Assembly (NCBI RefSeq): GCF_002865645.1
Contig: NW_020194618.1
Span: 62,001 to 126,000 of the forward strand
Direction of reading: 5' to 3'
Origin: Hyaloscypha bicolor E
Taxonomy: Eukaryota > Ascomycota > Leotiomycetes > Helotiales > Hyaloscyphaceae
DNA length: 64,000 bases
A program made the translations under genes and the position numbers. Below, in pieces: positions 1-10,476 of the stretch (positions are counted from its first letter, which is position 1; every line of letters begins with the position of its first letter). The notes beneath the pieces are model-generated. The model saw nothing but the letters and a program-made list of their open reading frames with translations. It had not been told where the DNA came from and made no database searches.

Positions 1-1508
1 GAAAACCAGTCTTCCCTATCGCTCCGCGATGGCGTTGCAGATCCTACTGCACTCGAGACCTTCCTTGCTATCAATCCGTCAATCGAATTCATCCGTTTTC
101 AATGGGTTGACTTCTCCAGTGTTTTGTTTGCGCGTGTTGCCACGAAAAAGTTCGCCCGGTCTCTTGCTACAAAGCACGAGCCAATCACAACACCTGCTCC
201 TGTCCTTACCGCTCTGACTGTCAATGGCGAATTTCAATTCGAGGACTATGACATTGGCGACGCTGAAGTTTGGCCAGACTGGTCCTCCCTCAAAGTGTGC
301 CATTATCATCCTAGCCATGCACAAGTCATGTGCTTTGTTTACGAAGGCGGGGAGAAAGACGGCAAAGGCTTTCGGCGTTGTCCTCGCAGTCGCCTTCAAG
401 AGATCACCAACACCGCCAAGAAAGAGCACGACATTGATTTACTTGTGGGCATTGAAATCGAGTTCTGCATCTTCGATGATTCCAAAGGGACACCTGAACA
501 TCTTCCCATCGCTCCAAATGCTTGGTCCGCAGCTAGTTTGAACAACAAGTACACGCCAATAATCGAGGAGATTGTGCACTCGATCACGAAAGCCGGAATC
601 GACGTGAGGCAGGTAAGGCTTATTCTCATACTAATTTGCTGTGTCCTTCTATGAGAGCTAGGAGCACAGGAGTTGTTTCGGGAGCCGGCATGATTCCTTG
701 GGCATTGTGTCTTGAGAGCAAGGCGGCTCTGGAGCTCTCAGCTCCCTCATGTACCCTTGGGATTTTACCTTGCTAATTTGCGGGGCAGTTCCATAGCGAA
801 GGCGGTCCCGGTATATTCGAGATCTCTCTCGAGCCTCTTGCTCCGCTGCAAGCAGAAGATTCGTTGATCTACTGCGAGGAGTCCATCAAGAACATCGCTC
901 GACAACATGGGCTGCGTGCCACTTTGTTCCCCAAGCCATTTGAGAAGTTATCGGGTATTGGACTTCATCACCATTTGTCCATTTCCCAGAAAGACAAGGA
1001 AGATGCTTTCTTAGCGGGCTTGTTAGAGAGCTGGAAATCACTGGCTGCATTTTTCATGCCAAACTACGATAGCAATGCCAGGATTTACCCTGGTGAATGG
1101 ATTACATGGAGTGAGCAGAATAAGAGTGCTACCATCAGGAAAGTCAGACCTGGCCATTGGGAATTAAGAAGTATCGACGGCACGGCAAATCCGTATCTCA
1201 CCATGACGGGAATCCTCACTGCTGGACTACTCGGCATCTCGAAGGACAAGAAATTGATGCAGAAGGATCACAAAAAGATTGCTATTTTGGGATTCGACGA
1301 CAAAGAGGTCGAGGAGTTTGGCATAAAGGACAAGATGCCAACGAGTTTGAAGGAGGCGCTTGGGAACCTGAAGGCGAATGAGGAGTTGAAAGAGGCTTTG
1401 GGACCGGAAATCATTGATCGGTATCTGAAGATCAAGGGGAAAGAGGAAGAAATTTTCGGAAAGCTGATTCTATCTGAGAGGAGGGCGCTGTCTATGGTTG
1501 TCTTTTGA
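1..1508 (+). CDS. Glutamine-synthetase-like protein (FluG-type C-terminal part), 5' truncated by window edge
   Basis: The reading frame is open from base 1, so the N-terminus lies outside the window; 443 residues are visible. Exons are 1-612 and 789-1508, with a 176-bp intron (GTAAGG..GCAG) in phase 0. The start shows the beta-grasp region of glutamine synthetases (IRFQWVDFSSVLFARV). Catalytic-domain marks follow: the metal-binding ExE of GIEIEFCIFDD, SEGGPGIFEIS, GIGLHHHLSI, and ELRSIDGTANPYLTM near the C-terminus. In fungi this fold occurs both in true glutamine synthetases and as the C-terminal half of FluG, a developmental signalling protein with an N-terminal amidohydrolase domain. The sequence is divergent from classical eukaryotic glutamine synthetase, so FluG-like is preferred. 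Whether an amidohydrolase domain precedes it cannot be seen here. It converges with the minus-strand ThDP enzyme downstream. Confidence 0.85.
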
Positions 1509-1830
1509 GTGCACTAAACGAACACCTCCTCTGCTTATATTGATTTGCATCATTCCGTTGGCATTGTTTGAAATGAGGCCCGTTGAATTAGATTTGATGT
1601 TTCTCAAGAGATTTAGCACGAGAGGCATAGAGATTGTCATTTGCCTATCTATCCAACAAGCACCAGCCCCCGAGTTATATCACACATCGATTCACATTCT
1701 GTTATTTCTTGAAGATGATATACTTGCGCTTTCAGATTTTCCCAGATAGCCCCCCTGTCCTTTTTTTTTAATAAAAAAAGGTCCGCACTTTAAACGTAAG
1801 ATCTTACCATCCGGCCTAGACCCCCCGCAC

Positions 1831-3671
1831 CTACTCACCCTCTTTCTTCGCACTCTTCTGCCAAGCAAACTCCTACCAATCGTTAGTCTCAAACCAAATA
1901 TATATGCAAAAAGCGAACTTACAAGTTTACTCCCCGCCCCTGACTCAATAATAACATTAACTACAACCGGGACATTCGCCTTGAAGCCCTCCTCTGTAGC
2001 CCTCTCTAACTCCTCCGGCGTATGCACCAAGAACCCCTTCCCCCCACACATCTCAGCCATCTTCTCATACCCAACCTGATACCCCAAACTCGTACTCCGC
2101 AACCCTGCATGTCCCTCCCTACTCTTCTCCTGTAGCTTCAACCACTCATCAGCATCATCACAATCCCCATGATATATCCCTCCATTGTTTATCACGAAGA
2201 TCAAGACATCCATGCTATATCTCGCCATCGTCTCAACTTCCGGCATCGAGAAGCCGAACGCGGAGTCGCCTTCAAGACACACGATCTTCTTGCGGGCCGA
2301 GGAGCGCGAAAGCCCTTCGGGGTTAGGGAGGTTGTAGGCAGAGTGCGCGGCGATGGCATAGGCTAGGCCGACGCCCATTGTGGCGTTCGTGCCGGCGTCG
2401 AGTCTTAGTCGGGGTTCCTCGACGGGGAAGACGCTGCGTGAGATGTCCATTGTATTCGCGCCTTCCGAGATGTATACAATATTGCCGTCTTCTGGGGGAG
2501 AAAGACGGTGGAGAGTTTTCTTGATAATGTCGAACGTGCGGTGATATCTCATTGGCGTCTTGTTGATTTTGGCCAGTCTTGCAGCGTTGCCTTCATTCTT
2601 CTGCTTGCTGGCGAGGAGCGTCTGGATATACGGCGAGGAGTCAGTGTCGTAAGTCCATCCTTGAAGTGTGATACAAAGCTGGGACACGACGATGTTAAGA
2701 TCCCCGATGATGCCCAGGTCTGCATTTCCCCCGTTCTTGCCAATTTCCTCGGGCGAGATATCGACTTGAATGAATTTAGCATCCTTGTTCCATTTTGGGT
2801 CATCTCCAAAGTGAAGGACCCAGTTTAATCTGGCTCCAAGAACGAGAACTACATCTGCGTTTTTGAGAGCAGTTGATCGTGCTGAAGCTGCGTTGGAGGA
2901 GTGGGAATCGGGCAGAACTCCTTTACCCATTGGTGTTGGGAGGAAAGGCATCTTCGTTTGGTCGATAAGCTGGCGTATCGTTTGTTCTACTCTGGCATAT
3001 GCTGCTCCTTTGCCAACAACGACGAGTGGCGCCTTAGCTGCCCGCAATAGCTCAGCAGCCTCTACAATTCTTTCTGGGTCGGCTCCTGCACGAGGTGCAG
3101 CTGGAAGTACCTTCAAAGGTTGTGTTTCTTCCTTGAGCCCTTGAATGACATCTGCCGGAAGATCAACGAAACTGGTCCCAGGTCTCCCATAATATGCCGT
3201 CCGAAAAGCGTCAGAAATCGAGCGAGGGATTGCATCAAGTCCCGGACGAACAGCAGTCTTGGTATGTGGAGTGAGCAGAGATATCGCGTCGAGTTCCTGG
3301 AAAGCTCCCCTCGTGACCAGATGAGTCTCACTCGACCCAGCAATCAACAGCAGAGGGAAAACATTGGCTGAGGAATTCCCTACTCCTGCCATTGCGTGGA
3401 GAACACCCGGCCCACCAACCACGAGACAGACGCCAGGTCTCCCGGTGAGGTAGCCATATGCTGTTGCAGCATAACTTGCAGCCTGTTCGTTTCTAAAAGC
3501 AATGAATCTGATACCTAGAGCGATAGCTTCTTCTGCAATTTGAACAACGGGGATTCCGACCAGACCGAATATGACTTTAACGCCGAGTTGGTGAAGTGCT
3601 CGTGCGATGAGTGCCGCTCCAGTAATTTTTGCGCTCGCCGCCGACGGTGCTGGAGCAAAGGAAGAAGTCAT
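1831..3671 (-). CDS. ThDP-dependent oxalyl-CoA decarboxylase / 2-hydroxyacyl-CoA lyase
   Basis: Exons are 3671-1923 and 1872-1831, split by a 50-bp intron; the product is 596 aa. The frame stays open through the intron, so an unspliced reading gives a false tail; splicing gives the ending EFAWQKSAKKEGE. Domain order is an N-terminal ThDP pyrimidine-binding domain (FRNEQAASYAATAYGYLTG, with the catalytic Glu), a central domain, and a C-terminal pyrophosphate-binding domain with the GDS..NN motif (CLEGDSAFGFSMPEVE then VINNGGIYHG). This GDSAFGFS/NNGGIY signature is shared by oxalyl-CoA decarboxylases and HACL1-type lyases, which split oxalyl-CoA or 2-hydroxyacyl-CoA to formyl-CoA plus CO2 or an aldehyde. 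Family members in yeast and animals are usually peroxisomal, but no C-terminal PTS1 is seen here. The divergent partner is an oxalyl-CoA synthetase, which favours the oxalyl-CoA reaction. Confidence 0.9.
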
Positions 3672-4184
3672 CCCGGTAGTGGCTCACTTTGGATCACCCG
3701 TCCAGGTAGTAGATTCAAGCGGTGAGTAAAAGACGTATTCTGACCAAAGAGCCTGAGCATCAGAGGGATGAGAGGTACTAGTAGTTTCCGTACGCGTGAC
3801 GATTTTCTTGATTGATTTTAGAATAATACCTTTCAAAGATGGCATTTTGATCTTACCTTTCAGCCGGTATTCAGCACGACCACTAAATGTTTTTTAAGAC
3901 GGGTGCTGGCATAATCCGAAACATCCTTCGGTGAGTTTGATGGAGCGTTCCCAAGAAACCGATCTAGCGAGCTGAACCCCTTATTCTTGGTGAGGACAAT
4001 TCTCGCTTAACGAACTTTGTTCGGCGACCGAAAACCTAGGCTGAGGAGAAGTCCCTAGACAGCCTGCCATGATATCTGGCAGAGATTATATAATGTCCGA
4101 GAAATCAAAAAACTTTCTGACACCACTGTATGTTCAAATTTTTACACCGAACTCAATAACTCTCTAACCCATCATTTCTTCATC
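3672..4184. promoter_or_regulatory. Shared divergent promoter of the oxalyl-CoA decarboxylase/lyase and oxalyl-CoA synthetase genes
   Basis: This 513-bp stretch separates two start codons that point away from each other and contains no plausible gene. A TATATAA element at 4087-4093 lies about 92 bp upstream of the synthetase ATG and fits a TATA box for the rightward gene. No matching TATA box was identified for the leftward gene. Joint control is inferred from the arrangement and the matching enzyme functions; no regulator site is recognised. Confidence 0.45.
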
Positions 4185-5933
4185 ATGGCAACTCTCCTCA
4201 GCTCCTTGTCCAGGCCATCAGACTCGACTGCAATCATTGTACCATCTCAAAAGACGCCAATAATTCTATCTCATGATCAGGTCGTTGAGCAAGTAATGAA
4301 CTTTCAGAAGAAATTAGCCTCTATAGGAATCTCACCAAGAGAAGCCGTTGCAATTGCTTTCCCCAACACCATCGAATTTGCTGTCGCTTTTCTAGCGACT
4401 ACTTTTCAACGAGCAATTTCTGCCCCCCTCAATCCAGCATACAAACAAGAAGAATTCGAATTCTATCTTGAAGATTTGAAAACGACAGTGATTCTGCTTC
4501 CAAAGGGAGCAGTCGCCGAGAATGGTGAAGCTGTGAGAGCAGCACGAAAATGCGGGACTGCAATTGCGGAAATCTTTTGGGATGGGGGAGAGATCACTCT
4601 TGATGTTATAGATTCAGGGAGTTTGAGACACAGGAATGAAGTGAAAGTTGAAGAGCCAAGTGAGGACGATGTAGCACTCATTCTTCACACTAGTGGCACA
4701 ACCGGGAGGCCCAAAGCAGTGAGTCTACTAACTCCATGCTTGAGTTGAGGAAGCTGATATCAAGCAGGTACCCTTGAGCCATAAGAACCTTTGCCGAACA
4801 ACCAAGAACATCACAGTGACATACAACTTGACGCCAGCGGATCGCACGCTCCTGGTCATGCCACTTTTCCATGTCCATGGCCTTCTCGCGGGGTTTTTGT
4901 CCTCTCTGGCGAGCGGAGGATCTCTAATTATGCCCCCGAGATTCTCTGCTTCGGAATTCTGGGGAGACTTCGTGACTCACGAGGCGAATTGGTACACTGC
5001 CGTCCCTACAATGCATCAAATCCTCTTAAGAGGCGAGTTCCCTTCCCCAATGCCGACCATTCGATTCGTGCGCTCCTGCTCATCACCGCTCTCACCGACT
5101 GTCCACAGACAGCTAGAAACTGTCCTCAACGCCCTAGTGTTGGAAGCATATGCCATGACCGAAGCTGCACATCAAATGACATCCAACCCTCTCCCACCGG
5201 CGAAGCACAAACCGGGATCAGTCGGCGTTGCGCAGGGCCTTGAGCTCCAGATCATGGATGATGAAGGGAAACACTTACCACAAGGGAAAATTGGGGAAGT
5301 CTGCATTCTGGGTGCCAATGTTACTTCTGGATATTTGGGAGATCCAAAGGTCGTCGCTTCCCCATTCACAAGATCTGGGTATCTCCGTACCGGCGACCAA
5401 GGATATCTCGATGAAGAAGGATATCTGTTCCTCACTGGTCGTTTAAAGGAGCTGATAAACAAAGGTGGAGAGAAGATAAGTCCCATCGAAATAGACAATC
5501 TGTTGGCTCAGCATCCCAAAATTCTGGAAGCTGTAAGCTTCGCAATTGACGACGATTTGTATGGCCAAAATGTTGCGGCTGCAATCACGGTTCGAGAAGG
5601 TGAAGAGCTCTCCGAGGGAGAATTGTTGAGCTGGTTTGGACAGAGGGCTGCAAAATTCAAGATCCCAAAGAAGGTACGAGTCAAAATCGATCGATTGATC
5701 GTAAATGCTGACGGGGTGTGAAGGTATATTTCACGGAAAACATGCCCAAGACAGCGACAGGGAAAGTCCAGCGTCGATTGGTGGCTAAAGCGATGAACGA
5801 GATTTCAGGAAGAGACCAGAAGGCCAACGAATTGATCTCTGCAGCTCCAGGAGAAGAGGATAACTTGCAGAGTTCCGAGCGCTTTCCAAGATGGATTATG
5901 ACTCTTGTTTCAAGTCTCTTGTATTGGAAATAG
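4185..5933 (+). CDS. PCS60: Oxalyl-CoA synthetase (Pcs60/AAE3-type acyl-activating enzyme)
   Basis: Exons are 4185-4718, 4768-5673 and 5724-5933, with introns of 49 and 50 bp; the product is 549 aa. It is an adenylate-forming enzyme: P-loop LHTSGTTGRPKA (the first intron falls directly after it), MPLFHVHGLLAG, the AYAMTEAAHQM core motif, TGDQGYLDEEGY, the hinge GRLKELINKGGEKISPIE, and the C-terminal catalytic lysine region MPKTATGKVQRR. The NKGGEKISPIE hinge is typical of the Pcs60/AAE3 subgroup, whose yeast and plant members form oxalyl-CoA from oxalate, ATP and CoA. Yeast Pcs60 is peroxisomal, but this C-terminus ends in LLYWK and carries no PTS1. The gene is divergently paired with a likely oxalyl-CoA decarboxylase. 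Substrate assignment rests on family and context; other short carboxylates remain possible. Confidence 0.9.
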
Positions 5934-7148
5934 TCGCCTAAGCAACAAGCTAAGCAATCCGCACACGGGAGAACGGTCGCCTTGCAGTTCCATGAGAACA
6001 CAATGGAGCTGTCAATAATCTGAGGCCGAGAAGCAGCAGGCAGGCGTTGGCAGTCTTGAAGCACAACTTCTAGAAAATTGGTGATCCTACCGAATTGAAT
6101 GACACAGCTCTTGATGAACATAAAAAGTTCAACTAATCACTGTACACTGCATATGATTCGACGCGTTAGTGTTGAGCGGCACCATTTGATGTTGTCAATG
6201 GGTTGCTGACAATGAAAGCCCGTTAAAGTGAAGCCTGAAATTTGGATTGCCCGCTAAACTCTTCCCAGCCAAAGCGTTTTAGGACTCATTTCCCGGTTCC
6301 ATCTCAATTTCCAGGCTTCGCCCATTTTCTCTTTCTTCACCATACAATCCGTCTCACTCATCAACCAGTATCCTCGGAACTGCATTGCCGGGCCAAAGAC
6401 GTGTCATGCGTGCACTCGACCTCATTCCGATTATCTTGTCTGTCCCACGCAAACCTGATTACCAGCGAATGAGCGTTGGGTTTCGAACCGTCAAGTCCTC
6501 CAGACAGCAACAATGCAGCCAACAATATCATTTTTCTTCACAATCCGCATTGAGATCCACAAGCACTCGCCGTACCTCCTAATGGTTTGTATGCCAGTAG
6601 TTTCACACTCATAGGCCTTCTTTCTGCTTCGCTCCAAAGCTTTGCGACTACGCCAATTCGTCTCCTTCGGAGACCGACTCTGCTTGGGGACCTCGGATCA
6701 ACACGCGTAATGGACTTGCTTGACATGGTAATTCTGAACACGTTCTTCGAGGACTCCGATTCTTCGCTCCCCGTCTAGATTCGAAGATCGATCAATTCGT
6801 TCAAGCAGAGCCGTGCTACCTGAGCCTCGTACCGACCGCATATCTTTCATCTCCCTCTTATGTGCTTATCGCCAAGCAAGGCTTGGCCAAGAGATCCGAT
6901 GTCACTCCTCCCCGGCACACTCTCCTCAAAGACATCAATATTGCTTGCTTCAAGGGTCGTCTATCAGAAGTCGGAATCCGAGTTTGAGGTTCCAAATATG
7001 ACTTCCAGTCTGTAGAGACTTCTGGCCTGCTAAATACGGTTGGCTCATCACGTCGACTTATTTCTATCGTTTCTTGATTTTTCGTCCTCCCACAATCTCA
7101 AGAGTCTTTCCCTTTCACATTTTCTTGGCCGCTCTGTTCGGTTTCACG
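5934..7148. other. Intergenic region with no recognisable gene
   Basis: Only short overlapping frames without family resemblance occur here on both strands. The right end holds the 5' region of the oxaloacetate-hydrolase-like gene; an in-frame ATG at 7074 would add 25 residues with a short hydrophobic stretch to that protein. An upstream non-coding exon cannot be excluded. Confidence 0.5.
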
Positions 7149-8640
7149 ATGACCCTCATGACAGCTACGGATTGCCAAGTAGACCAGGCAATGTACGATC
7201 TTGGCAAGTGGCAGAAACTGCCGTCCAGTCCCGTACCGTCACAGACTACAAGAATATCGAGAGATCAAACCCCCGACACCGACTCTGAAGATGACATTCC
7301 TTTCCCTGAGACAGACTTCACGATGGGTTGCACTCCATCTGGGCAAACGACACCATCAGAAGCTATCACTCCACCCAATGGCATCGAAGGTGTTGTCAAC
7401 ATCGCAAGAAGCGATAAAAGTGGATCTGTGCTGGGAACCGAAAGCCCACGGTTTCTCAGCAATGTTGAACCGCCATTCAAACCGTTAATCAAGCCGTTGG
7501 AGGAGCTGGTAGATGTGCCACGCAAACCTCTGAAAGATACTGCTGCGCCTCAAAATCGAGTTCGTGAGACAGAGACTCCGACTATAGAGACGAATCCAAC
7601 TACCACTGTTCAAATTCGTGCTCCTCTTGCATACGACGCAAGTGCTCCAGCATCGACAAGATTGCGGCATATGATCAAGAATTTGGACCATATTCTTGTT
7701 TGCCCGGGTGTTTACGATGGTAACCTTGACTCTCATCTTTTCATTTTTATACAACGCTAAATTTAGAAAATCAGGGTTATCGGCACGCATCGCACTTTCT
7801 GTCGGTTTCGAGGGGATGTATATGACAGGCGCTGGGACAAATGCATCCGTAAGTTTGATCGCTCCTTGAAGACATCTCGCATTACTTACCCTTCTCAAGC
7901 GCCTGGGCATGGCAGATCTGGGCATCGCTCATCTCCACGATATGAAGACAAACGCTGAAATGATTGCAAACCTCAAACCTGACGGTCCTCCTGTGATTGC
8001 AGACATGGATACTGGCTATGGTGGGCCAATGGTCATTGATCGATCTCTCCAGCAATACCATCTCGCAGGAGTTGCCGGGTTCCATATCGAAGACCAAGTT
8101 ATGCAGAAGCGCTGCGGACATCTTCAGGGGAAGGAGGTCGTCGATATCGATACTTACATTTCCCGGATCAGAGCTTGTGTAGCAGCTGCCAAAAGACTTC
8201 GGTCCGACATTGTCATCATAGCCCGCACCGACGCCCTTCAATCGCGCGGATACGACGAGTGTATCACTCGACTTCGGCGGGCTCGTGATGAGGGCGCTGA
8301 CATGGGTATTCTCGAAGGCTTCAGTAGCAAAGCACAAGCTAGGCAAGCAGTTAAAGATCTTGCTCCTTGGCCTTTGTGTCTCAACAGCGTTGAAAACGGT
8401 GTCTCGCCTCTCATCTCGGTTGACGAGGCCCAGGATATGGGTTTCCGTGTCATCATTTTCTCCTTTGCATCCCTGGCGCCTGCTTATACGGCAATCAAGA
8501 ATACATTTGAGTGGTTGAAGGACTTTGGCGTAACAGGAAGCGCCGTTTCACCTAAGACTATCTTCAATGTCTGTGGGCTGCAGGATTTGATGGTTATTGA
8601 CGAACGGGCGGGTGGCAACAGTTTTAAGAAGGGAGTGTAA
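7149..8640 (+). CDS. Oxaloacetate hydrolase-like protein (ICL/PEPM superfamily)
   Basis: Exons are 7149-7719, 7775-7848 and 7900-8640, with introns of 55 and 51 bp; 461 aa from this ATG, 486 aa from the in-frame ATG at 7074. Residues 1 to about 175 are low in hydrophobics and look disordered. The catalytic domain follows: CPGVYDG, MYMTGAGT, ASRLGMADLG, the metal-binding ADMDTGYGG, HIEDQ and the catalytic-cysteine loop KRCGH (Cys287). It reads closely like fungal oxaloacetate acetylhydrolase (OAH), which splits oxaloacetate into oxalate and acetate. A serine at about residue 403 (IIFSFA) sits where, as I recall, a serine marks OAH and other family members carry proline or threonine. Family relatives such as methylisocitrate lyase and petal-death-type lyases are alternatives. 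The long N-terminal extension is unusual, since the OAH I recall is about 340 aa. The neighbouring oxalyl-CoA genes support an oxalate role. Confidence 0.85.
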
Positions 8641-8899
8641 CCTCCTCGAATTCGTAAGCAGGGATGAGATCATTTGATATGGCTAGAGCATTTTGTTGGA
8701 TTTGTCCTTCTGTCATTTAATGTCACAGATAAAACGACGTTTCTTGTTGCCTCCATATATCCATCGCCTCGTTCCCACAACAACAGTCGAGTGACTCTTT
8801 CTCATCTTCGCCGTTCTGAACACCCGAGATCTATTTCACCCCAGCTCGATCCATGAAATCACGATATATGCTCTCATACCAGTGGATGTCATTGCAAAT

Positions 8900-10114
8900 T
8901 CAGTTATATACTGGTGTCAAGCCATCCCCGACCTTATTCAAATCCTCCTTCTCCACCTCAATCTCCTTGCTACTAATATTTGCAATAACTCTTCTCGAAA
9001 TCCATTCCTTGGCCGTCAATTCCCCAGCACCATCTTCATTAGCAAGCATCCCTTCACGTTTCAGCACCGCGCTCTTCGCTCCTCTAAGCTTCACATAATC
9101 CCCCGGCCTCACAAAATACAAAACTCCCAGCCGATCCAAATGAGCCTGGTCGGAAGGAGGAGCCACAACGCGATGGATGCTTGATTTCAAGAACCCATTC
9201 GAAAGAAACTGCAACGTATCCGCAACATTCACAGTCAACGACTCCGGATAAGGCTTGACATACCTCCACTCCCTACTCGGCGTCCTCACCTGCAGTGCCG
9301 CAATCGGCTGCCGAAACAACAGCGTCAAAGACCCAAAATCAGTATGTCCTTTCAACCAAATATTATCCAACGCTGCATTCTGCTCTGGCGTCCGGGCATG
9401 GTATTTCATATACCGCAAATAGCTCGAATTAACTTCATCATTCCTATGAAAATCGAGGAAATAATCCTCGGGTAACTCCAATACGATAGCAAAAAGCTGG
9501 AATAGCTTCGCTACGATCTCATCCCGGATATGAGAGCTGAATTTCTCGATTGCAGCCCAGTTTTTGGTGAGCACTGCAGGGTGAGGGCGCTCAATTTGCT
9601 GTCCGACAGACGGGATATTGTAAACTTCTGTATTCTCAGGAACCCCAGGCTTCACTTCTCGGAGCCCGAATGGTTTGTACCCGAAATACTCCCCCTTTTC
9701 AAGGTCTGCACGGAACTTTTTTTTTTCTGAGAGGGGCGAGTCGAAAAGTTCTCGAGCAATGTCGTAGTGGGTGTCTATTTCTTCTTGGCTAAGGCCGAAG
9801 TTGATTACGTAGATGAAGCCTGACTTGGTCAGCTCGGGACTTGGAGTTTTTGGGGGGGGATATTTGTTACTCACCGATATTTTTCAGGGCATCATAAAGT
9901 TGAGCGGCGAGCTTCTGTTTCCCTCCAGGGGTATCGAATAGGGAAAGATCTACAATGGCAAGATCCACCCAGTCAACTGGTTGATATTAGCTCATGCTCA
10001 ACAAATAGTTAGATGTTGGTACAACATACGCTCTTCCTTCGACTCGGGGATTTTCGAATAAGCAGTTTTCGCTGCTACAGGGGATGATAGTTCTTGGGTT
10101 GTTGTCGAAGGCAT
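8900..10114 (-). CDS. 2-oxoglutarate/Fe(II)-dependent dioxygenase (isopenicillin N synthase-like)
   Basis: Exons are 10114-10030, 9976-9875 and 9819-8900, with introns of 53 and 55 bp; the product is 368 aa. The first exon begins MPSTTTQELSSPVAAK and the second gives DWVDLAIVDLSLFDTP, the usual start of the non-haem dioxygenase N-terminal domain. The most obvious long frame begins at 9874, but its first 18 codons are the second intron read through. The core fold carries the iron ligands His221 and Asp223 (GHTDFGSLTLLF) and His278 (SIHRVV); an RPGD sequence follows. Members hydroxylate, desaturate or cyclise small molecules, often in secondary metabolism. The substrate is unknown. It converges with the OAH-like gene. 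Confidence 0.9.
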
Positions 10115-10476
10115 CCTGACAACCTTGGTAGCTGAAGTTACGTATGTATATCACAGCTTTCTTCTTGGCTATTTCTTCCAAGTTCTGGCCCTTGGTGTTG
10201 TCCGTCGGTCTCGGCCCGGCCCCTTTCGCGTTCCCTTTTTTTTTGAGTGGAGCTAGCCAAGAGTCACTCCATGACTCGATAAGGAGACCGGAGCTACCCC
10301 GCCGGCCCGAGATTCTGCCGTAACCCACTCTTGTGTAGCGGATCTCATCCGTCCCGAGTCGATGACTTCTGGAATAACAAGATGCTGGATGAGGATTGTC
10401 TATGAAGTTTGTCGGTTCAATCTACTTTGAAATATTTGCGAAATTTGAGATCCATTGATAGTTCCCTATTGAGAAA

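Noticed and set aside
1692..1830. C-terminal extension of the ThDP enzyme to 659 aa
   Set aside because: This is read-through of a GTAAGT..TAG intron in the open frame; the spliced end at 1831 matches the family tail.
1923..1940. SKL tripeptide in the ThDP enzyme as a peroxisomal signal
   Set aside because: It lies at the end of exon 1 and is followed by EFAWQK after splicing, or by further residues if the intron is kept. It is never C-terminal, so it cannot act as PTS1.
9820..9874. Start codon at 9874 for the dioxygenase
   Set aside because: The segment is a GT..AG intron; upstream exons restore the conserved N-terminus.
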